Source: Caryophanales bacterium UBA4100
Lineage (GTDB): Bacteria > Bacillota > Bacilli > Paenibacillales > UBA4045
DNA length: 33,340 bases
Direction: 5' to 3'
Assembly: GCA_002383285.1 (NCBI GenBank)
Contig: DFXU01000035.1
Coordinates: 61,847 to 95,186, forward strand
In this document: piece by piece, positions 1 to 7,668 of the stretch
Numbering within the stretch: the stretch's first letter is position 1
How the letters are laid out: every line of letters begins with the position of its first letter
Made by a program: the position numbers and the translations under genes
The notes under the pieces: model-generated
What the model was told of the DNA's origin: nothing
The model's database searches: none
What the model saw: the letters and a program-made list of their open reading frames with translations, nothing else

Positions 1-374
1 GCGCCATATAGAACGCCCGAAGCAGATCCACCGATAAGAAGCAGGTAATTCATATCCTTCACCATTACTGTCTGTAGAAGGTACCCTTCTCTTTCGATTT
101 TATTCAGCTGCATAATGCTAATTCCATATAACGTCCAATCCGTTGAATGTACTATCCCAATTAATGTGCAAGCACCTTCATTTAATTCAGACCGTACAAT
201 TGGTTTCATGCCAGTTAACGAATGAGTTGATGTGACCAACTCATTCGTTGCAACTTGTAGAACAGGTAATTGTTCGAATATACATATGTTATGCAATAAC
301 TCTGTGTACTGAACTCTTAAAGCATCATCATCCATAGCAGCTGTTTGTAACCAAGCGTTATACGAGCAATTCAT
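1..374 (-). CDS. aguA: alpha-glucuronidase (GH67), N-terminal part, cut by window edge
   Basis: An open frame of 124 codons runs off the left edge. GH67 alpha-glucuronidases remove (methyl)glucuronic acid from aldouronic acids released from glucuronoxylan. Seen: an early YNAWLQ like the GYDAWLRY start of the family, and near the edge EGYLLQTV followed by LLLIGGSASGVLYG, which resembles the family's EGFVI(K/R)T...GKTDKGVLYG end of the N-terminal beta domain. The catalytic barrel lies outside the window. Two in-frame ATGs exist, at 377 (overlapping the permease stop as TAATG) and at 374. AAGGGG is better spaced for 374. The join to the permease gene indicates translational coupling. The neighbours (YesM/YesN, LplA, LplB, YtcP) match the aldouronate-utilisation cluster described in Paenibacillus sp. 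JDR-2, which raises confidence in this partial call. Confidence 0.75.
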   Translation of the reverse strand, partial: MNCSYNAWLQTAAMDDDALRVQYTELLHNICIFEQLPVLQVATNELVTSTHSLTGMKPIVRSELNEGACTLIGIVHSTDWTLYGISIMQLNKIEREGYLLQTVMVKDMNYLLLIGGSASGVLYG

Positions 375-376
375 CA

Positions 377-1321
377 TTACCCCTTCACACCACCAACCGT
401 CATCCCTTTAACAAAATACTTCTGCAAGAAAGGGTAAACCATAATAATTGGCAAGGATGCTACAATCGTCATCGTCGCTCGAATGGATAGAGGAGTTACC
501 ATGTTCCCTGATGCATTGCCTGAATTTGCGAATGCATCACTAGCTGATCTTGCTGACATGGAGGCATTGGAATTTTGCAATATTTTCTGAAGCTCATACT
601 GTAATGTACTGAATTCGATGTATGAAGAATTATATAAGAATACGTCAAACCATTGATTCCACTGGTAGACAGCTGTGAATAATGCAACTGTTGCTAGCAC
701 TGGCGTAGAAAGCGGTAGAACAATACTATAGAACGTTTTGAAATCTCCTGCTCCATCAATCTTGGCTGACTCAAGAATACTATCTGGTAAACCCTCGATA
801 AAGGAACGAATAATAATCAGATTGAACACTCCAATCAAGCCTGGCCAGATGTATACCTGAAAGCTACCGATCATTCCCAATTCTCGAATAAGTAGAAAGT
901 TGGGAATCAGCCCCCCATTAAAGTACATTGTCAGAATGAAAGCAATAGTCACAAACTTACGTAAGATGAAGTCCTGTCTACTAATCGTGTATGCAACCAT
1001 CGCTGAGCAGAACACAGTAAAGATGGTACCTATTACAGTTCGAAGAACTGAGATCATTGTTGCATGGAAGATCGTTGCTTCTTTAAACACATATTCGAAG
1101 TTACCAAGCGTCCAAACTCTTGGCAATAAATAGATGCCACCCTTTATTGAATCATTCGCATTGTTCAACGAGACAGCTAATGTATTCAAGAAAGGATATA
1201 ACGTTACGATCATAAGAAGGATCAGGAATGTGTAGTTGCATATATCGAATATCTGGTCACCTCGCGAGGCGCGTCGACGCATCGTTCTCTTCGGTTTCGA
1301 TCCTAAAGTCATCTCTTTCAC
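377..1321 (-). CDS. ytcP: carbohydrate ABC transporter permease, YtcP/MalG type
   Basis: Inner-membrane permease (314 residues) of a CUT1-class sugar importer, partner of the LplB-type permease just upstream. Seen: about six hydrophobic segments, the first around residues 30-50, and the EAA loop ESAKIDGAGDF...LPLSTP at about 184-207, which contacts the ATPase. The start is GTG at 1321, with AAAGGAG seven bases ahead; an ATG three codons in is the alternative. It ends one base into the possible first ATG of aguA, so the genes form one operon. The substrate is inferred from context as aldouronates. No ATPase is encoded nearby, and relatives of this class use a shared MsmX-type ATPase. Confidence 0.93.
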   Translation of the reverse strand: MKEMTLGSKPKRTMRRRASRGDQIFDICNYTFLILLMIVTLYPFLNTLAVSLNNANDSIKGGIYLLPRVWTLGNFEYVFKEATIFHATMISVLRTVIGTIFTVFCSAMVAYTISRQDFILRKFVTIAFILTMYFNGGLIPNFLLIRELGMIGSFQVYIWPGLIGVFNLIIIRSFIEGLPDSILESAKIDGAGDFKTFYSIVLPLSTPVLATVALFTAVYQWNQWFDVFLYNSSYIEFSTLQYELQKILQNSNASMSARSASDAFANSGNASGNMVTPLSIRATMTIVASLPIIMVYPFLQKYFVKGMTVGGVKG

Positions 1322-1335
1322 GATGTTACTCCTTT

Positions 1336-2310
1336 CTAGAATAATCTGGATTCGCCCATTCGTTTGGCAATGTTATTCGCTGCGAACAATAGAATGAAGC
1401 TGACTATCGTCTTGAACATCCCTGCAGCGATAGAGAGTGAGAAGTTGCCTTGTGCGATACCGTATTTCAGTACAAATATGTCAAGATTCTCAGAATAATC
1501 GATGTTCATCCCATTACCGAGCAAATATTGCGGCTCGAATCCGGATTCCATCAAATATCCAATATTCATAATTAACAACACGATGATAACTGGTTTAATC
1601 CCTGGGAGTGTAATATACCACATCCGTTGAAAGCGGCCTGCTCCATCGATTTCTGCCGCTTCATATTGTGCGGGATCGATCATGGTCATAGCAGCCAAAT
1701 ACACAATCGTATTCCAGCCAACATCCTTCCACACCGAGCTAGCCCCGAAGATTCCCCAGAAATATTCAGGTATACCGAGGAATAGAACTTCCTTCCCCTT
1801 CTCAACAATTCCAATCCAAACTAACAATTCATTAATGTAGCCATCTGGTGACAAAGCGGTTTGCACAATACTTGCAGCGACAACCCATGATATAAAATGA
1901 GGTAAATAACTTACAGTTTGTACTACACGCTTAAATGCAACCTTACGAACCTCATTCAATAATAGAGCTAGTGTAATTGCTGTTAGAAATCCGAGTACGA
2001 GATTAATACCACTCATTGCTAATGTATTTCTTAATACCCTCAGAAACCGTTCATCTTGAAACAAAAAGTTAAAATGATCGAATCCGATCCATGTTTGATC
2101 ACTAAAGCCCTTAGCCGGTTTAAAATCTTGAAACGCGATCGTCCAGCCCCATAATGGAACATATTTGAATAGAAATAACCATAGTAAAAAAGGAACAGAC
2201 ATCAATATTAATGTGCGTTGTAAAATTATTTTTTTCGCAATTAACTTCCAGCCCGTAGGTTTTTTTGTTATCATTGCGGGCGATGTTGTTAGAACTGTAG
2301 GGCTCTCCAT
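1336..2310 (-). CDS. lplB: sugar ABC transporter permease, LplB type
   Basis: Inner-membrane permease of 324 residues, MalF-like in position. Seen: a basic N-terminus, a first membrane segment at about 33-50 followed by KYVPLWGWTIAFQDFKP (the typical LplB PM-x-G-x-x-IAF-DY-P region), further membrane segments, and the EAA loop YEAAEIDGAGRFQRM...LPGIKP at about 216-240. AAGGAGAG precedes the ATG at 2310. The next gene starts 14 bases after its stop, so the two permeases are co-transcribed and probably form a heterodimer. A hairpin separates it from the lipoprotein gene upstream. Substrate assignment to aldouronates is by context only. Confidence 0.93.
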   Translation of the reverse strand: MESPTVLTTSPAMITKKPTGWKLIAKKIILQRTLILMSVPFLLWLFLFKYVPLWGWTIAFQDFKPAKGFSDQTWIGFDHFNFLFQDERFLRVLRNTLAMSGINLVLGFLTAITLALLLNEVRKVAFKRVVQTVSYLPHFISWVVAASIVQTALSPDGYINELLVWIGIVEKGKEVLFLGIPEYFWGIFGASSVWKDVGWNTIVYLAAMTMIDPAQYEAAEIDGAGRFQRMWYITLPGIKPVIIVLLIMNIGYLMESGFEPQYLLGNGMNIDYSENLDIFVLKYGIAQGNFSLSIAAGMFKTIVSFILLFAANNIAKRMGESRLF

Positions 2311-2352
2311 CTAAACTCTCTCCTTCCTACACCAAGCATATAAGATAAGAAA

Positions 2353-2389
2353 GGCCGAACCTATGCGCGGATCACGTATAAGTCCGGCC
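2353..2389 (-). terminator. intergenic hairpin between lipoprotein and permease genes
   Basis: Arms 2353-2362 and 2380-2389 pair over ten positions (minus strand GGCCGGACTT with AGGTTCGGCC; two pairs are G-U), with a 17-base loop. The sequence after the 3' arm (TTTCTTATCTT) is only moderately T-rich. It is probably a leaky terminator or an mRNA-stabilising hairpin that keeps the binding-protein message more abundant than the permease message, as is common in sugar transport operons. Confidence 0.6.
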
Positions 2390-2406
2390 AAACCTATATA
2401 ACTTAA

Positions 2407-4125
2407 TTATTTACCCTTTGCGATATCGATCAATTTTTTCACTTCACCTGTAGTCCATTTTTCATATGCAGCTGTATCAAGCTTAGCGAATTCACCAACG
2501 TACTCCGACCAAATTCCTTCAAAATCAGCTGGTTTAGCAAGCACCAATTTCGGGAAATACTTCTTAGTAATTTCGTCCTTCTTCGTTTCCCAAATCTGTT
2601 GAGGAGATCCTTGCTCCTTCGGAATACCCCAAGCAGGGAACCAAGGACGATCATCTGGGGCAGCGAACATCTCAGCATATGTCTTAACGCCGTACTTCTC
2701 AAGAATCAATTTGTCGCCTTCTAGTAGATCTAATTGGAACACTTCAGCTTGACGACCAGGCTGTGCGGCATTGCCGTCTGACAACGTGGAGCCATTGCCC
2801 CATAGCGGCCAATTCCACTCGTAGTACTTGAAGCCAAACTTCTCGCGGAATTCTTCTGTATTCAGTGCGATCTGTTCAGGCGTACGGTACATACGGCCAT
2901 CCGCACTCACTTCATAGGTTTCACCTTTAATTCCCCAGTTACGTAGAATTTGACTCTCCTCTGTAAGTAAGTTATCAAAGTATTGAATAATACGAACTGG
3001 ATCGTCTGCGCTTACTGTAATACCCATACCACGGTTCTTAGTGAATCCAGGAGGATCTAGGTATTGATCCTTATTACCGTCGAATGTAACCGGCAGTGGG
3101 AAGTAACGTAAATCATCTTTCGTAGGATCTTGTCTAGCTGCGTCCTTCAAGTTGTTCGTCGCCGTACCAGTTTGCCAGCCGTAGTCGAAATATCCGAGTA
3201 CTTTACCGGAAGTCAGCTTCGCTAGGTATTGGTCATAGTTGTCAACGAAGGATGCTTTATCGAACATACCTTGAGCATTAATATCATTCAGCTTCTTCAA
3301 CCAACGCTTCGTGGAATCTCTGTCCGCATATACATCAGCTTCGAATGTATTCATATCGATCGTAATGTTACCATCGTTCGGGTAACCTTCAAGATGCATT
3401 GGGACATTAGAAGTAGCGAAGAATCTCCAATCATGAGTAAGTGCTATATATCCTGTCAGGTCTTCACCCTTATGATTATCCATATAATTTTTCAAGAGAT
3501 CAAAGTAGCCGTCCAATGTAGTGATCTTCGGATAGCCTGCTTCTTTCAATACGCGGCGTTGTACCCAGAAAGCGCCTTGATCAATAGTTGGATTCGGAAT
3601 GTATTCTCCAACCACACCTGAGAATGGTAGGAAGTAGATGTTGCCATCTGCAGCCTTCATTTGGTCGAAGTAAGGACCATAAACTTTCTTGATATTAGGG
3701 CCGTGCTCTTCAATCAGATCATTCAATGCGATGAATGCACCTGCACCTAAAATTTTGTCAATTGCAGCGTCAGGAATCATAACGTCTGGATAATCATTGG
3801 ATGCGATCATTGTTCCAACTTTTGTATTGAGATCACCTACTAAGTGCTCAATCTTAAAGTTGACACCCGTTTGATCCTCTAGAATTTTACCAATCTTCGT
3901 CTCATTACTGTTTACATCCTTTGCAGCAGCAACCCCGTTAAAGTAAGTGAAAGTAACTTTCTCTAATGGCTTCTCTGCTTCTTCCTTTGCATTGTCCTTC
4001 ACATCTACATTATTGCTCTTGTCCGGTGCTTTACTGCTTACGTTATTACTGTTGTTGTTGGAGCATGCTGCTGCTGTAAACAATAAAACGACCGCGATAA
4101 AAACAACTAATAGCTTCTTTATCAC
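2407..4125 (-). CDS. lplA: extracellular sugar-binding lipoprotein, LplA type
   Basis: Substrate-binding lipoprotein of 572 residues, anchored on the outer face of the membrane and feeding the LplB/YtcP permeases. Seen: K-rich start, hydrophobic stretch 5-20, lipobox TAAAC with the lipidated Cys at 21, then an Asn/Ser/Lys-rich linker. The body has features of the large LplA-like binding proteins (family 1): EQTGVNF at about 90, TNVPMHLEGYPNDG, and a WxxPLWGNGS aromatic patch near residue 440. The start codon is GTG at 4125, with AAGGGGG about ten bases ahead. It has its own promoter (4172-4200). By synteny with the JDR-2 cluster the likely ligands are aldouronates. Confidence 0.92.
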   Translation of the reverse strand: MIKKLLVVFIAVVLLFTAAACSNNNSNNVSSKAPDKSNNVDVKDNAKEEAEKPLEKVTFTYFNGVAAAKDVNSNETKIGKILEDQTGVNFKIEHLVGDLNTKVGTMIASNDYPDVMIPDAAIDKILGAGAFIALNDLIEEHGPNIKKVYGPYFDQMKAADGNIYFLPFSGVVGEYIPNPTIDQGAFWVQRRVLKEAGYPKITTLDGYFDLLKNYMDNHKGEDLTGYIALTHDWRFFATSNVPMHLEGYPNDGNITIDMNTFEADVYADRDSTKRWLKKLNDINAQGMFDKASFVDNYDQYLAKLTSGKVLGYFDYGWQTGTATNNLKDAARQDPTKDDLRYFPLPVTFDGNKDQYLDPPGFTKNRGMGITVSADDPVRIIQYFDNLLTEESQILRNWGIKGETYEVSADGRMYRTPEQIALNTEEFREKFGFKYYEWNWPLWGNGSTLSDGNAAQPGRQAEVFQLDLLEGDKLILEKYGVKTYAEMFAAPDDRPWFPAWGIPKEQGSPQQIWETKKDEITKKYFPKLVLAKPADFEGIWSEYVGEFAKLDTAAYEKWTTGEVKKLIDIAKGK

Positions 4126-4171
4126 TGAATTTGTTCCCCCTTCAAGAATATATAATTTCTCTTACAACCTT

Positions 4172-4200
4172 AGTATAAGAGCTAGGGGTAACTTTGTTTA
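4172..4200 (-). promoter_or_regulatory. promoter of the lplA-lplB-ytcP-aguA operon
   Basis: On the minus strand a TAAACA -35 (4195-4200) is followed after 17 bases by a TATACT -10 (4172-4177). It lies in the 115-base gap after the sensor kinase gene. A dyad with arms at 4186-4191 and 4198-4203 covers the -35, and a 10-bp palindrome lies just upstream (4208-4217). Confidence 0.6.
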
Positions 4201-4217
4201 CCCATTAAACTATAGTT
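4186..4217. promoter_or_regulatory. two dyads over and upstream of the lplA -35 box
   Basis: GGGTAA and TTACCC (plus strand, 4186-4191 and 4198-4203) form a perfect 6-bp dyad with 6-base spacing across the -35. AACTATAGTT (4208-4217) is a perfect 10-bp palindrome extending imperfectly to 4205-4220. The position fits a regulatory region for the YesN-type activator or a repressor; which protein binds is not known. Confidence 0.45.
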
Positions 4218-4240
4218 CAAACCTAAAAAATTATATCAAA

Positions 4241-5995
4241 CTACTCTTCAACTGGAATACTTAAACGCATAGTGGTACCTTTCCCAAGTGCGCTATCGAT
4301 CCTAAAACTGAAACGATCACCATAGATTAATTTCAAGCGATAGATGACATTCTGAACACCAATACGCTCACCCATTATTTCATCACTTTTCAGATAATCA
4401 TATAATTGTTTAATCTTATCTTCACCCATTCCTACGCCATTATCCTGAATGACAAACACCATATCCTGTTTTGATCGCTCAATGCTAATCTCAATTAAAC
4501 CGCCTTGTCTCAAGGGTTCAATCCCATGAATACTTGCATTCTCTACAAAGGGCAGGAACATCATCTTCGGAACCACACACGAGAATACAGATGGGGCAAT
4601 ATCAATCTGATAACTCAATCGATCCTCGAATCGATATTTCTGAATTTCTAAGAAGCAGAGGATAAACTCCATCTCTTCCTTTACCGTAACCCTGTCCTTG
4701 TTCCAAGTTAATGATGTACGGAATATCTTCGCCATACTATGGATGATCTTCGCTGTCTCCACTTCATTCTTCATCAAGCTCCGCATGCGAATCGTCTCTA
4801 ATGCATTGAATAAGAAATGTGGATTGATCTGACTCTGTAATGCGTTGAGCTGAGCTTTCCTTCGTTGCAGCTCAAGATCCTTCTTCTGTATATCTGCAAT
4901 ATAGACATCATCAATTAAACTCTTAATTTGTAAAATCATTTCATTAAAGCCTACAGACAATTGTCCGATCTCATCCCGTGCTGTTACCTGAGGAATCGTA
5001 TCGAATAGTTGGTTTCGTACCTTCTTCATATGCTTTAATATCTGAATAATCCTTGCATTGATTGATCTCGTCATCCAAGCAATAATTATAGTAGGCACAA
5101 TTAAGATAATGCTCGCAGACCATAACACGAGGTTTCTAGATTGATTAACATCATAGAATACCTCATCATCCGCAATCGTAGCCACAACGCTCCAGCCTTC
5201 CATATAATTAGCAGTCGTATACTCTTCAACAAATTCTATCGTATCCTCACTTTTTTTTATAGATTTGAAAGGAATGCTTCCTTTGTCCCATTCAATTTCT
5301 GGATCTGTTGTATATTCAATTTGATTATCCGCATTTAATAAATAGAGGTTTCCCTGTAAGTTCAGGTTGGTGAAAATCTGACGAATTGTGGTTGATCTCA
5401 AATCAATTTTTAGTATTTTGTTGGTGATACCAAGTGATTCATAATAATCCATTTTGCGTACAATGCTGAAGGTGTCTCTTAACCCATTCTCAGCCACCGC
5501 CCGTATTAATATAGGCTGTGACTGATCATTATCATTCCCAAGCTTGTACCATTCGGTCTTCTTTACATCCTCGGAGATGAAGCCAATGCCGCCGGAATGT
5601 AGAACAGTCGGATTATCAACAAATATTGTAAGCGTTTGAACCGAATTAAATACTGGATTTGATAGAATACGACGCAGATAAGAATCATAAGCAGTTACGT
5701 ATTCATGGGTTTCCGTATAATTCTTTTCTAATATCTCATTCATGTTCACATCCGTATAGAATACTGTGGATATGCCTATCGCATCGTTGATCTCGTCGCG
5801 GAATTCATTCTTTACCTGCTCTAAAGCTAGTGAAATGTCTTTCATTTTTTGGTTTTTAACATTACTCGTAGTAACCTGATAGAATATAGCATTCGTAGCT
5901 ATAATAGGAATAAAGACAGACAGGAAATAAAGAATAAGCATCTTGTCGCGCAAACGTACATTGTTTAAACTCGGCTTCACGGTTTCTTCCCCCAT
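4241..5995 (-). CDS. yesM: sensor histidine kinase, YesM family
   Basis: Membrane sensor kinase of 584 residues controlling the neighbouring transporter genes through the YesN-type regulator. Seen: membrane segment at about 20-40, a large extracellular region (about 41-288, Cache-like), second membrane segment at about 289-308, a HAMP region to about 365, the His_kinase motif QSQINPHFLFNALE with phospho-acceptor His393, an N-box VENASIHG near 484-491, and the DNGVGMG box at 518-524. The start ATG lies three bases after the regulator stop with no good ribosome site, so translation is probably coupled to the upstream gene. It may sense xylo-oligosaccharides directly or through the loaded binding protein; this is inference. 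Confidence 0.93.
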   Translation of the reverse strand: MGEETVKPSLNNVRLRDKMLILYFLSVFIPIIATNAIFYQVTTSNVKNQKMKDISLALEQVKNEFRDEINDAIGISTVFYTDVNMNEILEKNYTETHEYVTAYDSYLRRILSNPVFNSVQTLTIFVDNPTVLHSGGIGFISEDVKKTEWYKLGNDNDQSQPILIRAVAENGLRDTFSIVRKMDYYESLGITNKILKIDLRSTTIRQIFTNLNLQGNLYLLNADNQIEYTTDPEIEWDKGSIPFKSIKKSEDTIEFVEEYTTANYMEGWSVVATIADDEVFYDVNQSRNLVLWSASIILIVPTIIIAWMTRSINARIIQILKHMKKVRNQLFDTIPQVTARDEIGQLSVGFNEMILQIKSLIDDVYIADIQKKDLELQRRKAQLNALQSQINPHFLFNALETIRMRSLMKNEVETAKIIHSMAKIFRTSLTWNKDRVTVKEEMEFILCFLEIQKYRFEDRLSYQIDIAPSVFSCVVPKMMFLPFVENASIHGIEPLRQGGLIEISIERSKQDMVFVIQDNGVGMGEDKIKQLYDYLKSDEIMGERIGVQNVIYRLKLIYGDRFSFRIDSALGKGTTMRLSIPVEE

Positions 5996-5998
5996 GGT

Positions 5999-7573
5999 TT
6001 AATTCAATAATTTATTACGGTATTCCGTTGGAGTCATATGCTCTACCTTTTCGAACTGGGTTACAAAATAATCTGCATTGCTAAATCCAACCTTCTCTGC
6101 AACCTCATAACTACGCATATCCGTTTGACGTAGCAGCTTCTTGGCCTCGTTCACTCGAATATGCAGTAAGTAATCATTAAAGTACATACCATATGTCTTC
6201 TTGAACAATTGACCCAAATATACCGAATTCATATAAAATTCAGCAGAGAGACTCTTTAAGCTGATGTTCTCATAATAATGTGCTTCGATATAGCATTTAA
6301 TTTTCTGAATACTCCCTTTCATGTTCTCTTTACGGGTAGTAGAGAGCAATTCAGTGGTGTGAATGACGAATTCCGTAAAAAGACGCTTTAATTCCTTCAA
6401 GGAGAGATTTAAATCCTGCCAGCTAATAATAGGTTCTAGCTTTATTAATTGCTGTTCGGCTATTCCCATCCGATGTGTAATTCTGATAATACTCGAAACA
6501 CAACGATTAATTGTCATCTTGACCGCTTCAGGCGCAAATTTCTTCATGTGAAATTCTTGGAATATCGCTTGGATTGTTTCCAGAATAGTCTTCTCATTAT
6601 TCTCTTCAATATGTTCAGTTAATTGATCATATAAACGACTATCCATATCTAGATAATTCAGGGTAAACTGACTCACATCATCATAGATAATATACATACA
6701 GTCTTCCTTTAAGAATTTATATTGCAGGGCTTCCTTTGCCGTTTGATATGCCTGCTTCAGTTCACTTAGTCCATTAACCATAGAGCCCACATATACATAA
6801 ATCATTTGTTCCACTTGCTCAGAAATCTTTTGTTGTAATTGGCTGACAAATTCCTCAAGGTTATATTGAGTATCGGATAGGTCGTCTGAAGATAATATAA
6901 AACCGATTCGATTTCGATGCTCGTGTAAATAAACAATGCGTTTAATACACAATGTTTCGTGAATGACCTGTCGAATGATCGTATTCATCATTTCCTGTGA
7001 CATTGCCCTAGCTTCCGCTTTCCATGGATGAATATCATTGACTTCAATGAACGTATACCTCACCTTACAATCCAATGTGATTCCTAGGTGCATAGCCCAG
7101 CTCTTCAACGCTTCTTGATCAATCTCACCCTTTATCAATGAGGTAATGATTTGATTATATTTCAGATTCTCTCTTTCGTATTTCACTGATTTCTCATGAG
7201 TCAATTTTACATAAAGCTGTCGAAGAGTGGTTTCAAATACGTTCTCATCAATGGGTTTTAATATAAAATCGTGTACTCCGTAACGGACGGCTTGTTGTGC
7301 ATACTTGAAATCATCATAACCACTAATAATAATAAAGCTAGGTTTATATGGTTGCTCCTGAGTCGTAATTCGAATAAGCTCCATGCCATCTAATACAGGC
7401 ATACGAATGTCAGTTATGACCAAATCGGGCTTATCCTTCTGGATTATAGCTAGCGCATCTTCTCCGTTGCCCGCTTCATCAATGACTTCAAAGCCACAAG
7501 ATGCCCAATCAATTAGATTCCGCAAGCCTTGTCGCGCGAAAATTTCATCATCGACTAATAATACATTGTACAT
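5999..7573 (-). CDS. yesN: response regulator with AraC-type DNA-binding domain, YesN family
   Basis: Cytoplasmic transcription regulator of 524 residues. Seen: receiver domain 1-120 with acidic pair Asp8/Asp9, phospho-acceptor Asp55 in VITDIRMP, and Lys in FILKPID; a middle region of the YesN type; and a C-terminal AraC helix-turn-helix pair at about 425-524 (NISLKSLSAEFYMNSVYLGQ and EVAEKVGFSNADYF). ATG at 7573 is preceded by a GGGGG-type ribosome site. The gene heads a regulator-kinase pair, and its promoter region carries repeats of a TAGGTAT-type element that may be an autoregulatory site. By synteny it is the likely activator of the aldouronate transporter and alpha-glucuronidase genes. 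Confidence 0.93.
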   Translation of the reverse strand: MYNVLLVDDEIFARQGLRNLIDWASCGFEVIDEAGNGEDALAIIQKDKPDLVITDIRMPVLDGMELIRITTQEQPYKPSFIIISGYDDFKYAQQAVRYGVHDFILKPIDENVFETTLRQLYVKLTHEKSVKYERENLKYNQIITSLIKGEIDQEALKSWAMHLGITLDCKVRYTFIEVNDIHPWKAEARAMSQEMMNTIIRQVIHETLCIKRIVYLHEHRNRIGFILSSDDLSDTQYNLEEFVSQLQQKISEQVEQMIYVYVGSMVNGLSELKQAYQTAKEALQYKFLKEDCMYIIYDDVSQFTLNYLDMDSRLYDQLTEHIEENNEKTILETIQAIFQEFHMKKFAPEAVKMTINRCVSSIIRITHRMGIAEQQLIKLEPIISWQDLNLSLKELKRLFTEFVIHTTELLSTTRKENMKGSIQKIKCYIEAHYYENISLKSLSAEFYMNSVYLGQLFKKTYGMYFNDYLLHIRVNEAKKLLRQTDMRSYEVAEKVGFSNADYFVTQFEKVEHMTPTEYRNKLLN

Positions 7574-7584
7574 TCGTGATGCCC

Positions 7585-7653
7585 CCTATACCTAAAGATG
7601 TACCTATACCTATTCTTCTTGGTGAAGAGACAATTGTCAACAGCTAATACCTA
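7585..7653 (-). repeat. three direct repeats around the yesN promoter
   Basis: On the minus strand TAGGTATAGG occurs at 7585-7594 and again at 7603-7612 (18 bases apart), with a variant TAGGTATTAG at 7644-7653. Two copies lie downstream of the -35, close to the -10 and leader, and one lies just upstream of the -35. Direct repeats are the usual binding form for AraC-type domains, so these are candidate sites for the regulator encoded immediately downstream. Binding is inferred. Confidence 0.5.
7612..7640 (-). promoter_or_regulatory. promoter of the yesN-yesM pair
   Basis: Minus strand TTGACA (7635-7640), 17-base spacer, then AAGAAT (7612-7617) as a 4/6 -10. The -35 is part of the palindrome GACAATTGTC (7629-7638). 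No clear terminator separates this promoter from the stop of the upstream giant gene at 7669, so some read-through is possible. Confidence 0.55.
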
Positions 7654-7668
7654 GAAGTTAGAATAGGG

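Noticed and set aside
3229..3621. 130-codon plus-strand frame inside the lipoprotein gene
   Set aside because: Antisense to a clear LplA-type gene, with no similarity to any family.
5627..5640. Catabolite-response-like TGTAAGCGTTTGAA
   Set aside because: Two mismatches to the consensus and located inside the sensor kinase coding region, far from a promoter.
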